Source: Nocardia inohanensis NBRC 100128 (GTDB lineage Bacteria > Actinomycetota > Actinomycetes > Mycobacteriales > Mycobacteriaceae). Taken from it: a DNA stretch of 64,000 bases. Every line of letters begins with the position of its first letter. Position 1 is the first letter of the stretch. Shown here one piece after another: positions 32,813 to 45,952 of this stretch. The stretch is taken from contig NZ_BDBK01000001.1 of assembly GCF_001612945.1 (NCBI RefSeq), positions 496,001 through 560,000 on the forward strand. Direction: 5' to 3'. The position numbers and the translations under genes were made by a program. Below the pieces are notes generated by a model. The model was not told the origin of the DNA, did no database searches, and was given only the letters and a program-made list of their open reading frames with translations.

Positions 32813-35800
32813 ATGCTCCGATCCGCCGTGGGTGAGAACGTATCAACCGCCGAAGCATTCGAACTATCCGCCGCGCAACGGGGAATCTGGTTCGCTCAGC
32901 AGGTCGCCGGCGCCACCCCGATTTCCATTGCGCAATATGTCGAATTCTCCGGTGATGTCGATATCGCGGTGCTGGCGCGGGCGGTCCGGCAAGCGGGAAG
33001 TGAATTCGGTACCGGCGGGCTGCGATTGATCGACACCGGCGGCGTGCCGATGCAGGTGGTCGATCCGGGGCGCGACACCGACGTCGAGGTGATCGACCTG
33101 TGCGGCAGACGCGACGCGAAGGCCGCCGCCCGCGCCTGGATGCGCGCCGAATACGCGCAGCCATTGGACCTGTACACCGATCGGCTGATCCGGGTCGTCC
33201 TGCTGCGCTTGGACGCCGAATCCTGGTTCCTGTACTCCCGCATGCACCACATCGTCATCGACGGCGCGGGCGCGATGACCATGATGCAGCGCACCAGCGA
33301 AATCTACGACGCCATCAGCTCCGGGACGCCGATCCCGGCCGCCCGGGCCGCCGCACTGCGGGACATCGTGGACGACGACCTCGCCTACCGCGATTCCGCC
33401 CGCATGCGCTCGGACCGGGAGTACTGGCACGACCACCTCGCCGGGCTTGCCGAACCGGTGACCCTGGCGGGCAGGACCGGCGGGGTGGCCGCGCAACCCA
33501 ATCTGGTCTCCGGCGAAATACCGGCCGCCACAGCCGAATCGCTGGAGCGGCTGGCAGCGGCCGAATCGACGAGTATCGCGCCGATCGTGGTCGCCGCCTT
33601 CGCCGCCTACCTGGGCGCGATGAGCGACGCGCCGGAGCAGACCCTCGGCCTGCCGGTATCGGGCCGCACCACCGCCGCCCTGCGCCGATCCGGCGGCATG
33701 GTCGCCAATGTGGTTCCGCTGCGGCTGGCCCGCGATCCGCGGATGACGGTCGGCCAGCTGATCGCCGCCACCCAGCGCGAGCTGACCGGAGCGTTGCGGC
33801 GGCAGCGGTACCGGCAGGAGGACATCTTCCGCGACCTCGGCCACACCATGGATATCGCCACCTCGTTCGGGCCGACCGTGAATTTGATGATGTTCGACAA
33901 CCGGATTCACCTCGGCCCGGTGGTCGGGCGGCTGCACGTGCTCATTTCGGGGCTGATCGACGACATGTTCGTCAACGTGTATCCGGGCATCGGCGGGCAG
34001 AGCACACACCTGGATTTGCAGGCCAATCCGAACCTGTACAGCGAAGCCGAACTGGGTGCGCATCATCGGCGGTTCCTGGCGTTCCTGGGGCGATTCCTGG
34101 ATGCGGGCGCGGCGGGGGTGGTGTCGCGAATACCGGTGATCTCGGCGGACGAACGCCGGGCGCTGGTGCCGGCACGGGGGCGGGCATCGGCCGCGCCGTG
34201 CACGCTGCCCGAAATCCTGGCCACGGGAGCCGCTTCGGATCCGTCCGCGACCGCGCTGGTCTTCGGGGACGAGACGCTGACCTATGCGGAGCTGGATGCG
34301 CGGTCGAACCGGCTGGCGCGGGTGTTGTTGCGGCGGGGGATCGGGCGTGAGCGGTTCGTGGTGCTGGCGCTGACCCGGTCCATCGAAGCGCAGGTGGCGT
34401 TATGGGCGGTCGCCAAGACGGGTGCGGCGTTCCTGCCGGTGGACCCGGATCATCCGATCGATCGGATCGAGCACGTGCTGTCGGATTCGCGAGCGGCGCT
34501 CGGAATCACGGTGCGCGCCATCGGTGAACGGTTGCCCGGCCTGGTCGACTGGCTGCTGCTCGATGACCCCGCCACCGTGCGGGAGAGTTCGGAGCTGCCC
34601 GAGACGCCGGTGACCGACCGCGAGCGCGGGGGACCCATCGAGCTGGAGCAGATCGCCTACCTGATCTACACCTCCGGTTCCACGGGGAAACCGAAGGCCG
34701 TGCAGGTCAACCACCACGGGCTGGCGAACTTCATCGCCGAGCACCGGGAAACCATGCGGCTGGACGAGCACGCCCGGATGCTGCATGTGGCCTCGCCCGG
34801 CTTCGACGCGTCGATATTGGAGGCGCTGTTCGCTTTCGGGGCCGGGGCCACGCTGGTCATCGCGGCGTCGGATGCCTACAGCGGGTCGGCGCTGGAAGGC
34901 GTGATCCGCGAGCAGCGGGTGACCCATGCGCTGATCACCCCGTCGGTGCTGGCCACCATGCATCCGCACGATCTGCCGGAGCTGCGGAGTCTCGCGGTGG
35001 GTGGTGAGGCGGTGAGCGCGGATCTGGTGGCGCAATGGTCGCCGGGGCGGCATTTGGTCAATCTGTACGGGCCGAACGAAACCACGATCGTGGCAACCGG
35101 ATTCACGGGGTTGGGCGCGGATCGGCCGATCGCTCTCGGTGGACCGGTGCGCGGGTTCTCGGTGCTGGTGCTCGACAGCTGGTTGCAGCCGGTGCCGCCG
35201 GGAGTGACCGGTGAGCTCTATCTTTCCGGTCCCGCATTGGCTCGCGGCTACCTGCGGCAATTCGGCCTGACCTCCGGACGGTTCGTCGCGAATCCCTATG
35301 GGGCACAGGGTGAACGCATGTATCGCACCGGCGACCTGGTGCGGTGGAGCACCGGCGGCGAGCCGCTGCTGGAGTATCAGGGCCGGTCCGACTTCCAGAT
35401 CAAGATCCGTGGGCAGCGCATCGAATTGGGGGAGATCGACGCGGTGCTCGCCGGTGCGCCCGGCGTGGAGTACGCCGTCACCCTCGGCGTGCAGACCCCC
35501 GCCGGCAAGCCCGCGCTGGCCTCCTACGTGGTTCCCGGCTCCGCGGCCCCCGAAATCGGTTATCTGCGTGCCTATCTGGCGCAGCAGCTGCCCGCGTACA
35601 TGGTGCCCGCGGCCATCGTCCTGGTCGATGCCATCCCATTGACGCCGGTCGGCAAGCTCGACCGCAAGGCGCTGCCCGAACCGGTATTCGCCGACGAGAC
35701 AACCGCATACCGGGCACCGGGCAATCCGGTGGAGCAGGAGCTCGCGGAACTGTTCGCGGAATTGCTCGGTCGCGAGCGGATCGGCGTCGACGACTCCTTC

Positions 35801-38800
35801 TTCGCGATCGGCGGCGACAGCATCATCGCCCTCCAGCTGGTATCGCGGGCCCGCGCGGCCGGACATGCCTTCACCGCCCGCGACGTCTTCGACCACAAGA
35901 CCGTGGCGGGGTTGGCGGCCGTCGCGACCAGCGTGGCGCCGGAAGCCGAGACCGCGCCGGTCGAACCGTTCTCGCTGGTACCGGTCTCCGATGTGGAGCG
36001 CTGGCGGCAGGCGTACCCGAGCCTGGTCGATGTGTGGCCGCTGTCGCCGCTTCAACAGGGCATGTACTTCCACACCCAGTTCGATCCGGTCGTCATCGAC
36101 CGCTATCTGATTCAAACCCGTGCCGCACTGGCGGGGTCGATCGATGCCGCACGTTTGCGAGCCGCCGCACAGGCGGTGATCGATCGGCATGACAGCCTGC
36201 GGGTGGCCTTCGTCGATTCCCCGGACGGACCGCGGCAGATTGTGCTGGGCCATGCCGAAGTCGCTTGGCATGAAGTGGATCTCACCCGGATCCCCGGCGA
36301 TCACGCCCGCGCGGACGAGCTACGCCGGGTGGCCGACGAGGACGCTCGCACCCGCTTCGACCTGACCCGGCCGCCGCTGATGCGCTTGACCCTGATCCGG
36401 CGCGGCTCCGACACCTGGACCCTGCTCATCACCAGCCACCATCTCATTCTCGACGGCTGGTCGATGCCGTTGCTGATCCGCGAACTGCTCACCGGATACT
36501 TCACCGGGACAACGGAACTCGCCGAAGCCCAGCGCCCCGCACACTCGTACGCCGAATTCCTGTCCTGGCTCACGGCCGACGACAGTGCCGGAATCGACAC
36601 CTGGACGGAGGTTCTGCGCGATCTCGACGCCGCCACCCTGGTCCTGCCCGCGCCCGCCGAACCGGGGCCGATCGGCTCGGGCACCGTATCGGTCGAGTTG
36701 CCCGCCGACACCACCGCGCGATTGGAATCGGTGGTGCGGGAGGCCGGTGCGACCGTCAATACCGCACTGCAATTGGCCTGGTCACTGCTGCTTTCGACGC
36801 AAACCGGGCGGACCGATGTGGTATTCGGCGCGACGGTCTCCGGGCGGCCTCCGCAATTGCCCGGGGTCGAGGAGATGATCGGCTTGTTCATCAACACGCT
36901 GCCGGTGCGAGTCTGTCTGGATCCGGCCGAACGCGTCACCGAGGCGCTGGCCCGGATGCAGTCCGAACAGGTCCGGCTGCTCGATTGCCAGCACATCGGG
37001 CTCGCCGAGATCCATCGTGCGGTGGGGATGCCGGAACTGTTCGACACCATCACGGTGTACGAATCGGTGCCGATCGACCGCGAACGGTTGAACACCGCCC
37101 TCGCGCGGGCGGGGATGCGGGTGCTGGACGTCTCCGATATCGAGACAGCGCCATATCCGTTGAGCCTCAAAGTCGTTCCCGGACCCGGGCCGGATGGGCA
37201 CAACAGGCTTCAGATCGCCATCAACTATTGGACTTCCCGCCTGGACGACGGGCGCGCGGGGGCGCTGCTGGAGCGTTTCGTGCGGCTGCTGACCGGCCTC
37301 GCCACCGAACCCGGGCGGAGTGTCTCGCATCTGACGGCCGTCACCGAGCGGGAAGAGCTCGCGCTCGCGCCGCTGCGTGGGTCCGAATCCGCGATGCCTC
37401 GCACCCTGCACGAAATCTTCACGGCGGGAGCGGCTTCGAACCCGGACGCGACCGCGATCGTCAGCGGTGCGCGGACCATGACCTACCGGGATCTGCTGGC
37501 GGAATCCGAGCGGGTCGCCCGGCTCCTGGCGGCGGCCGGCGCGGGGCCGGAAACGCTGGTGGCACTGTTGCTGCCGCGTTCGGCGGAGCTGATCATCGGG
37601 GTGTGGGCGGTCGCCGCGTCGGGTGCCGCGTTCCTGCCCATCGATCCGGGGCAGCCCGCCGAGCGCATCGAGTTGATACTGGCGGATTCCGGCGCGACGC
37701 TCGGGCTCACCGAGAACAGCCGGGATGCGCGGCCGGGCGGCGTCGAATGGTTCGCGATCGACGATCGCACGCTGAATGCGCCCGGCCCGGTCGAGCTCCG
37801 CCCGCCGCGGCTCGAGCATGCCGCGTGGATGATCTACACCTCCGGGTCGACCGGGCTGCCCAAGGGCGTGCTCATCTCCCATCGAGGAATCGCCGATCTG
37901 GTTGCCTCGCAACAGGGTTCGTTCGGTGTGGACCGGGACTCGCGGGTATTGCAGGTCGCCTCGCCCAGCTTCGACTCCTTCGTCTCCGAACAGACCCTGG
38001 CGTTCGCGGGCGGCGGCACCGCCGTGGTCGCGCCACCGGAGGTCTACAGCGGTGACCAGCTGGCCGGGCTACTGCGGGAACAGCGGGTCACGCACGCCAT
38101 CATCACGCCGTCCGTGGTCGCGACCATGAAACCCCAGGATCTGCCCGAGTTGCGTTTCCTCGCGGTCGCGGGTGAGGCCGTCAGCGCGGACCTGGTGGCG
38201 CAATGGTCGCCGGGCCGGCGCATGGTCAATCTCTACGGACCCACCGAAACGACCATCTGGGCCACCGGGCCCGCCGAACTGGTTGCGGGACAACCGGTCA
38301 CGCTCGGGCAGCCGATTCGCGGCATGGCCGCCCTGGTACTGGATTCCTGGATGCGACCGGTACCGCCCGGCGTCACCGGTGAGCTGTACCTCGCCGGTCC
38401 GGCCCTGGCGCGCGGTTACTTCGGCCGATCAGGCCGCACCGCGACGCAATTCGTGGCCGACCCGTTCGGTGCGCCCGGTGAACGGATGTATCGCACCGGC
38501 GATCTCGTGCGCTGGACCGAGGAATCCGCGCCCCGGATCGAATACCAGGGGCGCACCGACTTCCAGGTCAAGATACGCGGGCAGCGCATCGAACTCGGGG
38601 AGATCGACGCCGCCCTCATCGACGCGCCCGGCGTGGAATTCGCCGTCACCCTCGGGGTGCGCGGTCCCGCCGGAGCGCCCGCGCTGGCCGCCTATGTGGT
38701 GCCCGCCGCGTCCGGTCCGGTGCCCGTGGACAGCGAGTTGCGCGCATACCTGAGCGCGCGGCTGCCCGCCGTCATGGTGCCCGCCGCCTTCGTCATCGTC

Positions 38801-41800
38801 GATGCCATCCCCCTGACACCGGTGGGAAAGCTCGACCGCAAGGCGCTGCCCGAACCTGTATTCACCGACAGCGCAGCCGAATACCGGGCACCCGGCACTC
38901 TCGTGGAGCGGAAACTCGCCGCGCTGTTCGCCGAAGTGCTGGGGCGGGAACGCGTCGGAATCGACGACTCGTTCTTCGCGCTCGGCGGTGACAGCATCAT
39001 CGCCCTTCAGCTCGTATCCCGTGCGCGCACCGCCGGTTTGGGGTTCTCCGCCCGCGATGTATTCGACCACAAGACCGTGGCCGGGCTCGCCGCCGTCACC
39101 CTCATCGTCGCGGCCGAGCAGCCGAGTGCGCCGATCGAACCGTTCAGCTTGGTTCCCCTGACGGATGCCGAGCTGGAACGCTGGCGGGCGGACTACCCGC
39201 GTTTGATCGATGTGTGGCCGTTGTCGCCGCTCCAGCAGGGCATGTACTTCCACACTCAGTTCGACCCGGGCGCGATGGACCATTACCTGCTGCAAACCAA
39301 AGCCGAGTTGCGGGGCTTCATCGATTCGGCCCGGTTGCGCTCCGCCGCACAGCGTTTGGTGGATCGGCACGATATTCTGCGCGCGGTATTCGCCGAGAGC
39401 GAAGGCGGACCGCGGCAGCTCGTGCTCGCCTCGGCCGAAATCTGCTGGCGGGAAATCGATCTCACTCAGCTGACCGGGCAGGATCGAGACAGTGAGCTGG
39501 AGCGCCTGCTCGCGCAGGACGCGCGCACCCGCTTCGACCTCACCCGCGCACCACTGCTGCGCTTGACCCTCATCCGCACCACGGCGGACACCTGGACCGT
39601 GGTCATCACCAGTCACCACCTGGTGCTCGACGGCTGGTCCATGCCATTGCTCATCCGCGAACTGCTCACCGGATACCTCACCGGCACAGCGGATCTCGAT
39701 GCGAGCGCGCCGCACTCCTACGCGGAGTTCCTGTCATGGCTCACCGGCGGGGCCGACACCGCCATCGAAGCCTGGACCGAGGCGCTGCACGGCATCGACG
39801 CGCCGACCCTGGCGCTCCCGGCGGCGGCCGATGCCGCAACCGCCACGCCGCGCACGGTATCGAGGAAACTGTCCGCCGACTTCACCGCCGAGCTGAACGA
39901 GGTCGTCGGGACTGCCGGCTCGACCGTCAATACCGCGCTGCAACTGGCCTGGTCACTGCTGCTGTCCACGCTCACCGGGCGCACCGATGTGGTGTTCGGC
40001 GCGACGGTTTCGGGGCGGCCGCCGCAACTGCCCGGCGTCGAGGACATGATCGGCTTGTTCATCAATACCCTGCCGGTGCGCGTCAGCCTCGATCCGGGCG
40101 AACGCATCGGAGATGTGCTGGCGCGCATGGTGTCCGAGCAGGCGCGGCTGCTGGATCACCAGCACATCGGGCTGGCCGATATTCACCGGGCCGTGGATCT
40201 GCCGGCGCTGTTCGACACCATCACGGTCTACGAATCGGTCCCCGTCGACCGTGCGGGGCTCGACGCGGCGCTCACGCACGCGGGCATGGGGCTGCTCGAC
40301 ATCGCGGACACCGAATCAGCGCCGTATCCGTTGATACTCAAGGTCACTCCGCAATCCGACGGCGGCAGTCTGCGGGTCACCGTCAACTATTGGAGCGAGT
40401 ATCTCGATGCCGGGGGAGCGCGGGCGCTGCTCGACCGGTTCGTGCGGCTGCTCACCGAAATCACCGCCCATCCCGAGCGGACCGTCGCGCAACTCCCCGC
40501 CGCCACCGAGCAGGAACTGACCGACCTCGCGCCGGTACGAGGCGCGGGCTCCACCGGAGCCCGGACGCTGCACGAAATACTCGGTGCGGGAGCAGGTTTG
40601 GAACCGGAAGCGACCGCGATCGTGGCCGGAGCGCAGTCCATGACCTATGCGGAACTCGATGCCTGGTCGAACCGTTTCGCTCGCATTCTGCTGCGGCACG
40701 GGGTCGGCCGGGAAGTATTCGTGGTGCTGGCATTGACCCGGTCGCTGGAATCGCTGGTCGCGTTGTGGGCGGTCGCCAAGACCGGCGCGGCGTTCCTGCC
40801 GGTGGACCCGAACCATCCCCTCGATCGGATCGAGCATGTGCTGGCCGACTCCCGGGCCCCGATCGGGATCACGGTGCGCGAGATCGGCGATCAGCTGCCG
40901 GACACCGTCGACTGGCTGGTGCTCGACGATCTGCTCACCCTCCGGCACGCCATGACCGTGCCCGAAGGACCGGTGACCGACCTCGAACGGGGCGGGCCGA
41001 TCACGCTCGATCAGATCGCGTACCTGATCTACACCTCCGGATCCACCGGCAAACCCAAGGCCGTGCTGCTCGAGCATCACGGGCTGGCGAATTTCGTTGC
41101 CGAGCAGATCGAGATCATGCGGCTCGACCGGGATGCGCGGGTGCTGCACGTGGCCTCGCCCGGATTCGACGCGTCGATCCTGGAAATGCTGTACGCCTTC
41201 GGTTCCGGAGCCACCCTCGCGGTAGCACCACCGGATGCCTACAGCGGTTCGGAACTGGCTGCCGTGCTGCGCGATCAAGAGGTGACGCACGCGTTCGTCA
41301 CGCCGTCGGTGCTGGCGACCATGCATCCCGGGGAGCTGCCCGCGGTGCGGCATCTGGCCGTCGGCGGAGAGCCGGTCGGGGCGGAGCTGGTGGCGCAGTG
41401 GGCACCGGGGCAGCACCTGGTGAATCTGTACGGGCCCACCGAAACCACCATCGTGGCAACCAGATCCGTGGGGCTGCGAGCGGAGCTGCCGGTCACGCTG
41501 GGCGGTCCGGTGCAGGGGAGTGAGCTGCTCGTCTTGGATTCGTGGTTGCGGCCCGTCCCGGCGGGCGTGGTCGGTGAGCTGTATGTGACCGGGTCGGCGC
41601 TGGCGCGTGGATACTTCAACCGGTTCGGGCTGACGGCCGGTCGGTTCGTCGCCAATCCGTACGGCGGGCCGGGTGAACGCATGTACCGGACCGGTGACCT
41701 CGTGCGCTGGACCGCCGCCGACGATCCGGAGCTGGAGTACCTGGGGCGGACCGACTTCCAGGTCAAGATCCGGGGGCAGCGCATCGAATTGGGGGAGATC

Positions 41801-43150
41801 GACGCGGTGCTCGCGGGCGCGCCCGGGGTGGAGTTCGCGGTCACCCTCGGTGTGCGGACTCCCGCCGGGAAGCCGGCGCTCGCCGCCTATGTGGTGCCGG
41901 ACGGCACCGGCGCGGCCCCCTCGGCCGGGGAGCTGCGCGGCTATCTCGCCGAACGGCTGCCCGCGTACATGGTGCCCGCGGCGCTGGTCGTCGTCGATGC
42001 CATTCCCTTGACGCCGGTGGGGAAGCTGGACCGAAAAGCGTTGCCCGAACCCGTATTCAGTGACGATACGGTCGAATACCGGGCACCGAGCAGCCCGGCG
42101 GAGAAGGAGCTGGCTGACTTGTTCGCCGAACTGCTGGGGCGCGACCGGATCGGTATCGACGACTCGTTCTTCGCGCTCGGCGGGGACAGTATCGTCGCAC
42201 TCCAGCTCGTGTCGCGCGCACGTGCTCGCGGGATCGCGCTGACGCCGGCGCTGGTGTTCCAGCATCGCACCGTCGCCGCATTGGCCGCGCTCGTGGAGAA
42301 CGGGACCGGCATCGGCGACAGTGCGGCACTGGGCCTGGAGGTGCTGTTGCCGATCCGGCGCGGCGGGGATGAACCAGCGTTGTTCTGCATTCACCCGGCC
42401 TCCGGAATCGCCTGGCCCTTCATGGGCTTCGCCGAGACGCTACAACCGGGGCGGCCGATCTATGGGCTGCAAGCACCCGAGCTGTCGGGGGAGGAGACGA
42501 TCGGATCCATTGCCGGGTTCGCTGAACGGTATGCGCGCGAGCTGCGGGCGGTGCAGCCGGAAGGGCCGTATCACCTGCTGGGCTGGTCGTTCGGCGGGAT
42601 CATCGCGCATGCGGTGGCGGCGCGGCTGCGGGACGAGGGAGCCGAGGTCGGGGTGGTGGCGCTGATGGACGCGGACGCCTCCAACGGTGAGTTCGCCGAT
42701 GCCGGCGCGTCCGACGAACTGGCGGTCGGGGCGCTGCTCAACGAATTCGGCGAACTGTTCGGGCTGACGGACATTCCCGCGGACATCGATGCGGAGGCGG
42801 CCGCCGAGCTGATCCGCGAACGGCTCGGTGCTGGGTCGATGGTGACGGCGGAACTCCTGGAACGGCTCACCGGGTCCTACAACGCGGCCATTCGCCTCAT
42901 GTCCGGGTATCGAAGACCTTTCATCGACGGCGATGTTCTGTTTTTCCGTGCTACCCAAGGCATTTCGCAGATCGCCGAGCCGGAAGCATGGCAGCCCCAC
43001 GTCGGCGGCGAGATCACCGTGTACGACATCGATGCCGAGCACAGCCGGATGAGCGCGCCGGAAGCGTTGGCGCGCATCGCATCATTGCTCGACCGCCACC
43101 TGACCGGGCGGCCGGATACCGCCGGGTCCGACGATACGGCTGCCGCATGA
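32813..43150 (+). CDS. Three-module nonribosomal peptide synthetase
   Basis: 3445 residues: C1 (about 14-440, HHIVIDG near 145), A1 (TYAELD 490, [11 protein letters not shown] 618), T1 (Ser 1003), C2 (HHLILDGW about 1208), A2 ([11 protein letters not shown] 1674), T2 (Ser 2061), C3 (HHLVLDGW about 2268), A3 (2740), T3 (Ser 3126), TE (GWSFGG, Ser 3259). No epimerase, methyltransferase or cyclisation domain. C1 begins [13 protein letters not shown], like EntF/DhbF starter-accepting condensation domains, so an acyl or aryl starter made elsewhere is likely. Specificity residues read by hand: A1 DALLAGLIVK, A2 DSSIAALIWK, A3 DALFAGLIVK; I cannot assign substrates. Product inferred as an acylated tripeptide released by the TE. 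No mbtH gene nearby. Confidence 0.95.
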   Translation: MLRSAVGENVSTAEAFELSAAQRGIWFAQQVAGATPISIAQYVEFSGDVDIAVLARAVRQAGSEFGTGGLRLIDTGGVPMQVVDPGRDTDVEVIDLCGRRDAKAAARAWMRAEYAQPLDLYTDRLIRVVLLRLDAESWFLYSRMHHIVIDGAGAMTMMQRTSEIYDAISSGTPIPAARAAALRDIVDDDLAYRDSARMRSDREYWHDHLAGLAEPVTLAGRTGGVAAQPNLVSGEIPAATAESLERLAAAESTSIAPIVVAAFAAYLGAMSDAPEQTLGLPVSGRTTAALRRSGGMVANVVPLRLARDPRMTVGQLIAATQRELTGALRRQRYRQEDIFRDLGHTMDIATSFGPTVNLMMFDNRIHLGPVVGRLHVLISGLIDDMFVNVYPGIGGQSTHLDLQANPNLYSEAELGAHHRRFLAFLGRFLDAGAAGVVSRIPVISADERRALVPARGRASAAPCTLPEILATGAASDPSATALVFGDETLTYAELDARSNRLARVLLRRGIGRERFVVLALTRSIEAQVALWAVAKTGAAFLPVDPDHPIDRIEHVLSDSRAALGITVRAIGERLPGLVDWLLLDDPATVRESSELPETPVTDRERGGPIELEQIAYLIYTSGSTGKPKAVQVNHHGLANFIAEHRETMRLDEHARMLHVASPGFDASILEALFAFGAGATLVIAASDAYSGSALEGVIREQRVTHALITPSVLATMHPHDLPELRSLAVGGEAVSADLVAQWSPGRHLVNLYGPNETTIVATGFTGLGADRPIALGGPVRGFSVLVLDSWLQPVPPGVTGELYLSGPALARGYLRQFGLTSGRFVANPYGAQGERMYRTGDLVRWSTGGEPLLEYQGRSDFQIKIRGQRIELGEIDAVLAGAPGVEYAVTLGVQTPAGKPALASYVVPGSAAPEIGYLRAYLAQQLPAYMVPAAIVLVDAIPLTPVGKLDRKALPEPVFADETTAYRAPGNPVEQELAELFAELLGRERIGVDDSFFAIGGDSIIALQLVSRARAAGHAFTARDVFDHKTVAGLAAVATSVAPEAETAPVEPFSLVPVSDVERWRQAYPSLVDVWPLSPLQQGMYFHTQFDPVVIDRYLIQTRAALAGSIDAARLRAAAQAVIDRHDSLRVAFVDSPDGPRQIVLGHAEVAWHEVDLTRIPGDHARADELRRVADEDARTRFDLTRPPLMRLTLIRRGSDTWTLLITSHHLILDGWSMPLLIRELLTGYFTGTTELAEAQRPAHSYAEFLSWLTADDSAGIDTWTEVLRDLDAATLVLPAPAEPGPIGSGTVSVELPADTTARLESVVREAGATVNTALQLAWSLLLSTQTGRTDVVFGATVSGRPPQLPGVEEMIGLFINTLPVRVCLDPAERVTEALARMQSEQVRLLDCQHIGLAEIHRAVGMPELFDTITVYESVPIDRERLNTALARAGMRVLDVSDIETAPYPLSLKVVPGPGPDGHNRLQIAINYWTSRLDDGRAGALLERFVRLLTGLATEPGRSVSHLTAVTEREELALAPLRGSESAMPRTLHEIFTAGAASNPDATAIVSGARTMTYRDLLAESERVARLLAAAGAGPETLVALLLPRSAELIIGVWAVAASGAAFLPIDPGQPAERIELILADSGATLGLTENSRDARPGGVEWFAIDDRTLNAPGPVELRPPRLEHAAWMIYTSGSTGLPKGVLISHRGIADLVASQQGSFGVDRDSRVLQVASPSFDSFVSEQTLAFAGGGTAVVAPPEVYSGDQLAGLLREQRVTHAIITPSVVATMKPQDLPELRFLAVAGEAVSADLVAQWSPGRRMVNLYGPTETTIWATGPAELVAGQPVTLGQPIRGMAALVLDSWMRPVPPGVTGELYLAGPALARGYFGRSGRTATQFVADPFGAPGERMYRTGDLVRWTEESAPRIEYQGRTDFQVKIRGQRIELGEIDAALIDAPGVEFAVTLGVRGPAGAPALAAYVVPAASGPVPVDSELRAYLSARLPAVMVPAAFVIVDAIPLTPVGKLDRKALPEPVFTDSAAEYRAPGTLVERKLAALFAEVLGRERVGIDDSFFALGGDSIIALQLVSRARTAGLGFSARDVFDHKTVAGLAAVTLIVAAEQPSAPIEPFSLVPLTDAELERWRADYPRLIDVWPLSPLQQGMYFHTQFDPGAMDHYLLQTKAELRGFIDSARLRSAAQRLVDRHDILRAVFAESEGGPRQLVLASAEICWREIDLTQLTGQDRDSELERLLAQDARTRFDLTRAPLLRLTLIRTTADTWTVVITSHHLVLDGWSMPLLIRELLTGYLTGTADLDASAPHSYAEFLSWLTGGADTAIEAWTEALHGIDAPTLALPAAADAATATPRTVSRKLSADFTAELNEVVGTAGSTVNTALQLAWSLLLSTLTGRTDVVFGATVSGRPPQLPGVEDMIGLFINTLPVRVSLDPGERIGDVLARMVSEQARLLDHQHIGLADIHRAVDLPALFDTITVYESVPVDRAGLDAALTHAGMGLLDIADTESAPYPLILKVTPQSDGGSLRVTVNYWSEYLDAGGARALLDRFVRLLTEITAHPERTVAQLPAATEQELTDLAPVRGAGSTGARTLHEILGAGAGLEPEATAIVAGAQSMTYAELDAWSNRFARILLRHGVGREVFVVLALTRSLESLVALWAVAKTGAAFLPVDPNHPLDRIEHVLADSRAPIGITVREIGDQLPDTVDWLVLDDLLTLRHAMTVPEGPVTDLERGGPITLDQIAYLIYTSGSTGKPKAVLLEHHGLANFVAEQIEIMRLDRDARVLHVASPGFDASILEMLYAFGSGATLAVAPPDAYSGSELAAVLRDQEVTHAFVTPSVLATMHPGELPAVRHLAVGGEPVGAELVAQWAPGQHLVNLYGPTETTIVATRSVGLRAELPVTLGGPVQGSELLVLDSWLRPVPAGVVGELYVTGSALARGYFNRFGLTAGRFVANPYGGPGERMYRTGDLVRWTAADDPELEYLGRTDFQVKIRGQRIELGEIDAVLAGAPGVEFAVTLGVRTPAGKPALAAYVVPDGTGAAPSAGELRGYLAERLPAYMVPAALVVVDAIPLTPVGKLDRKALPEPVFSDDTVEYRAPSSPAEKELADLFAELLGRDRIGIDDSFFALGGDSIVALQLVSRARARGIALTPALVFQHRTVAALAALVENGTGIGDSAALGLEVLLPIRRGGDEPALFCIHPASGIAWPFMGFAETLQPGRPIYGLQAPELSGEETIGSIAGFAERYARELRAVQPEGPYHLLGWSFGGIIAHAVAARLRDEGAEVGVVALMDADASNGEFADAGASDELAVGALLNEFGELFGLTDIPADIDAEAAAELIRERLGAGSMVTAELLERLTGSYNAAIRLMSGYRRPFIDGDVLFFRATQGISQIAEPEAWQPHVGGEITVYDIDAEHSRMSAPEALARIASLLDRHLTGRPDTAGSDDTAAA

Positions 43151-44145
43151 GCACGGGTTCCGGTGGGGTGATCGTCGAGGGCATCGAGAAGTCGTTCGGC
43201 GGGGTATCCGCCCTGCGCGGAATCGATTTCGTGGCCGAACCCGGGGAGATCCTCGGGCTGCTCGGACCCAACGGGGCGGGCAAGACCACCACCGTCGATA
43301 TCCTCTCCACCTTGCTCGCACCCGACAGCGGGCGCGCGTCGGTCGCCGGTCACGATGTCGTTCACGCTGCGGCGGCGGTGCGCCGGTCCATCATGCTGAC
43401 CGGACAATTCGCCGCGCTCGACGGATTGCTCTCCGGCTACGAGAACCTGGTGCTGTTCGGACGTCTACAAGGTTTGAGCAAGCGGGCGGCCAAGGCTCGC
43501 GCCGACGAACTGCTCGACGTCGTCGAACTCACCGACGTCGGGTCGCGGCGGGTCGGCACCTACTCCGGGGGCATGCGGCGCCGGATCGATATCGCCTGCG
43601 GGCTGGTGGTGCGGCCGGAAGTGGTGTTCCTGGACGAACCGACCACGGGGCTGGATCCGCGCAGCCGGCAAGGGGTTTGGGATCTGGTGCGGACCTTCCG
43701 GGAAGACGGGATCACCACCCTGCTCACCACGCAGTATCTGGAAGAGGCGGATGCGCTGTGCGATCGCATCGTGGTGATCGACCACGGCGCGGTAGTGGCC
43801 GAGGGCACCGCCGACGAGCTCAAGGCGCGCACCGGCGCCAGCTACTGCGAGATCGTTCCCCTGCACGCCGAGGAGCTTTCGATCATGGAGGCGGTGCTCG
43901 AACCGTTTGCCTCACAACGGCATTCGTCACCGTCCGCGGTCATCGACCGGCTCAGCGTCCCCGCACCCGACGGCGCGAAAACCGTCGCCGAGGTGCTGCG
44001 ACTGCTCGACAGCGCCGGAATCGAACTGGCCGATATCGCTTTGCGCCGCCCATCGCTGGACGATGTGTTCCTCTCGCTCACCGCACGCCCCGGACGCCAT
44101 GCCGCGCCCGAACCGGACGCACCGCGCAAGAAGGTGCACCCGTGA
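43147..44145 (+). CDS. ABC exporter ATP-binding subunit, DrrA type
   Basis: 332 residues, starting on the NRPS stop (ATGA). Walker A GPNGAGKT (40-47), signature YSGGMRRR (from 139), Walker [13 protein letters not shown] (159-170), and the long C-terminal extension of DrrA/daunorubicin-resistance ATPases ([14 protein letters not shown]). It powers the DrrB/DrrC-like permeases encoded next. Export of the NRPS product, or self-resistance, is inferred from coupling. Confidence 0.94.
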   Translation: MSTGSGGVIVEGIEKSFGGVSALRGIDFVAEPGEILGLLGPNGAGKTTTVDILSTLLAPDSGRASVAGHDVVHAAAAVRRSIMLTGQFAALDGLLSGYENLVLFGRLQGLSKRAAKARADELLDVVELTDVGSRRVGTYSGGMRRRIDIACGLVVRPEVVFLDEPTTGLDPRSRQGVWDLVRTFREDGITTLLTTQYLEEADALCDRIVVIDHGAVVAEGTADELKARTGASYCEIVPLHAEELSIMEAVLEPFASQRHSSPSAVIDRLSVPAPDGAKTVAEVLRLLDSAGIELADIALRRPSLDDVFLSLTARPGRHAAPEPDAPRKKVHP

Positions 44146-44963
44146 CCGCCGCGGTGCGCTTCGACCCGGTGCGGCCCACACCCACCGCCGTACGGCAATG
44201 GTGGGCGCTGAGCGGCCGACTGGTCGTGCCCGCCGTGCGCTCCGGCGAAGTGCTGACCTCCGTGCTCGCCCCCGCCGTGTTCACCGCCGGCTTCTACATC
44301 CCGCTGAAGATCGTGATGTCCTTCGCCGGAACCGGTTTCAGCAGTTACGCCCAGTACATGATGCCGCTGGTGATCCTTCAAGCGAGCGCCTTCACCGCCA
44401 TCTCGGCGGCCATGCGCGCGGCCACCGACGCGGTCTCCGGATTGGATCGCCGCTTCCACGCCATGCCGGTGCGCCCACTGGTCCCGGTGGCCGCGCGCAT
44501 GTCGGGATCGCTGCTGCGCCTGTGTATCGCGCTGACGGCGGCGCTGGCGTGCGGGCATCTCATCGGCTTCCGCTTCCGGCTGGACGCGATGCACACGCTC
44601 GGCTTCCTGATCTTCGCCCTGTGTATCGGGATGGTGTTCACCCTCGGCGCCGATGTGGTCGGCACCGCCTCGCGAAGCCCCGAATCGATCACCCAAATCC
44701 TCGGGCTGCCACCATTGATCCTCGGCCTGCTCTCCACCGGCCTGGCCCCGGCGGCTCAATTCCCGGAATGGATACAGCCCTTCGTCCGCAACCAACCCGT
44801 CTCCCAATTCGCCGCCGTACTAAGGTCATTCGCCGGCGACCTCGGCGGCCGAACCCCCGCCGTCACCCTCGCGCTGATCGGCCCCTCCCTGTGCTGGATA
44901 ACCGGCCTGATCGCCCTCTGCATCCCATTGGCCTGGCGCCTGAACACCCGGCGGCCCGCATGA
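44142..44963 (+). CDS. ABC-2 permease, DrrB type
   Basis: 273 residues from a GTG overlapping the ATPase stop (GTGA). About six hydrophobic segments, with FYIPLKIVMSFAGTGFSSYA and PPLILGLLSTGLAP as in the ABC-2/DrrB family. Partner of the following permease; the two form a heterodimeric channel. Overlap spacing indicates co-translation with the ATPase and its partner. Confidence 0.92.
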   Translation: MTAAVRFDPVRPTPTAVRQWWALSGRLVVPAVRSGEVLTSVLAPAVFTAGFYIPLKIVMSFAGTGFSSYAQYMMPLVILQASAFTAISAAMRAATDAVSGLDRRFHAMPVRPLVPVAARMSGSLLRLCIALTAALACGHLIGFRFRLDAMHTLGFLIFALCIGMVFTLGADVVGTASRSPESITQILGLPPLILGLLSTGLAPAAQFPEWIQPFVRNQPVSQFAAVLRSFAGDLGGRTPAVTLALIGPSLCWITGLIALCIPLAWRLNTRRPA

Positions 44964-45736
44964 CCCTGCTCCGCGACACCACAATCCAAACCCAGCGCCT
45001 CCTACTGCGCTGGACCCGCCACCCCGTCACCCTCCTCGAAACCCTCCTCATCCCCTGCCTGCTGCTGTTCGTCCTCAACACCGTCATCGGCAACCAGGTA
45101 ACCCGCTTCTCCGGCCACAGCGCCCTCTACGGCTCGGTCCCCATGGTCGCCGTCATCGGCGCCCTCTCCGGCGCGGTCGCCAGCGGCGCAATGCTCTGGC
45201 GCGAACGAGAATCCGGCCTGCTGGCCAGATTCTGGATCCTGCCCGTCCACCGCGCCTCCGGCCCCCTCTCCCGAATCCTCGCCGAAGGCACCCGAATCCT
45301 CCTCGGCACCCTCATGATCATCGCCTTCGCCCACCTCCTCGGCTTCCGCTTCCACCAAGGCGTCCTGGCCGCCACCACCTTCACCCTCATCCCGGTCCTG
45401 TTCGGCCTGGCCTTCGCCACCGCGATCACCGCCATCGCATCCGTCGCCCCCAAAGCCACACTGGTGGAAAGCATCACCATCCTCACCTCCCTCCTGATGT
45501 TCTTCAGCACCGGCTTCGTCCCCACCACCGCCTACCCCACCTGGATCCGCCCCCTCGTAGCCCACCAACCCATCTCGGTAACCATCGACGCCATGCGAGC
45601 CCTCTCCGAAGGCGGCCCCCTGACCCGCCCCCTCCTCCTAACCCTCACCTGGTCCCTGACCACCCTGTTCCTCTTCGCGATCCCCGCGGCCCTCGGCTAC
45701 CGCCGCGCCAGCCGCTCCCACCCAGCCCCAACCTGA
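44960..45736 (+). CDS. ABC-2 permease, DrrC type
   Basis: 258 residues, ATG overlapping the preceding stop. Six membrane segments with the ABC-2 sequence SGAMLWRERESGLLARFWIL and MFFSTGFVPTTAYPTWIRPL. The three-gene DrrA-DrrB-DrrC order mirrors mycobacterial and nocardial exporters of complex lipids and peptides. Last gene of the NRPS transcript; tRNA-Val follows 82 bp later. Confidence 0.92.
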   Translation: MTLLRDTTIQTQRLLLRWTRHPVTLLETLLIPCLLLFVLNTVIGNQVTRFSGHSALYGSVPMVAVIGALSGAVASGAMLWRERESGLLARFWILPVHRASGPLSRILAEGTRILLGTLMIIAFAHLLGFRFHQGVLAATTFTLIPVLFGLAFATAITAIASVAPKATLVESITILTSLLMFFSTGFVPTTAYPTWIRPLVAHQPISVTIDAMRALSEGGPLTRPLLLTLTWSLTTLFLFAIPAALGYRRASRSHPAPT

Positions 45737-45818
45737 CATAAACCGCTGGTAGCGCAGTCGATTTGGTGTGACAGCAGGGGAACAGGCTAAAGTTCTCCCA
45801 GCCGCTCCAAGCGGACCC

Positions 45819-45890
45819 GGTTCTATAGCTCAGCGGGAGAGCACTCGCTTCACACGCGAGGGGTCGCTGGTTCGATCCCAGCTAGAACCA
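45819..45890 (+). tRNA. tRNA-Val (CAC), second copy
   Basis: Acceptor GGTTCTA / TAGAACC, anticodon loop TTCACAC (CAC), discriminator A and no full CCA. Near-identical to 18427-18498. Confidence 0.95.
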
Positions 45891-45898
45891 CAACATGT

Positions 45899-45930
45899 CG
45901 ACGCCGCAGGTCAGATGGCCTGCGGCGTCG
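45899..45930 (+). terminator. Hairpin after tRNA-Val
   Basis: 12-bp stem CGACGCCGCAGG / CCTGCGGCGTCG with an 8-base loop, eight bases after the tRNA; no T-run. Confidence 0.6.
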
Positions 45931-45952
45931 CTGCATTCGAGTATCAATCCGA

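Noticed and set aside
34400..36304. Long open frame antisense to NRPS module 1 (over 600 codons)
   Set aside because: High-GC antisense of a real gene; His/Gln/Arg-rich text with no domain, and the forward strand encodes clear NRPS motifs.
40316..42394. Long open frame antisense to NRPS module 3
   Set aside because: Same reason; composition is that of a shadow frame and no start signal is convincing.
32813..43150. Epimerase or cyclisation domain in the NRPS
   Set aside because: Domain count and spacing leave no room; the C domains carry standard HHxxxDG(W) motifs.
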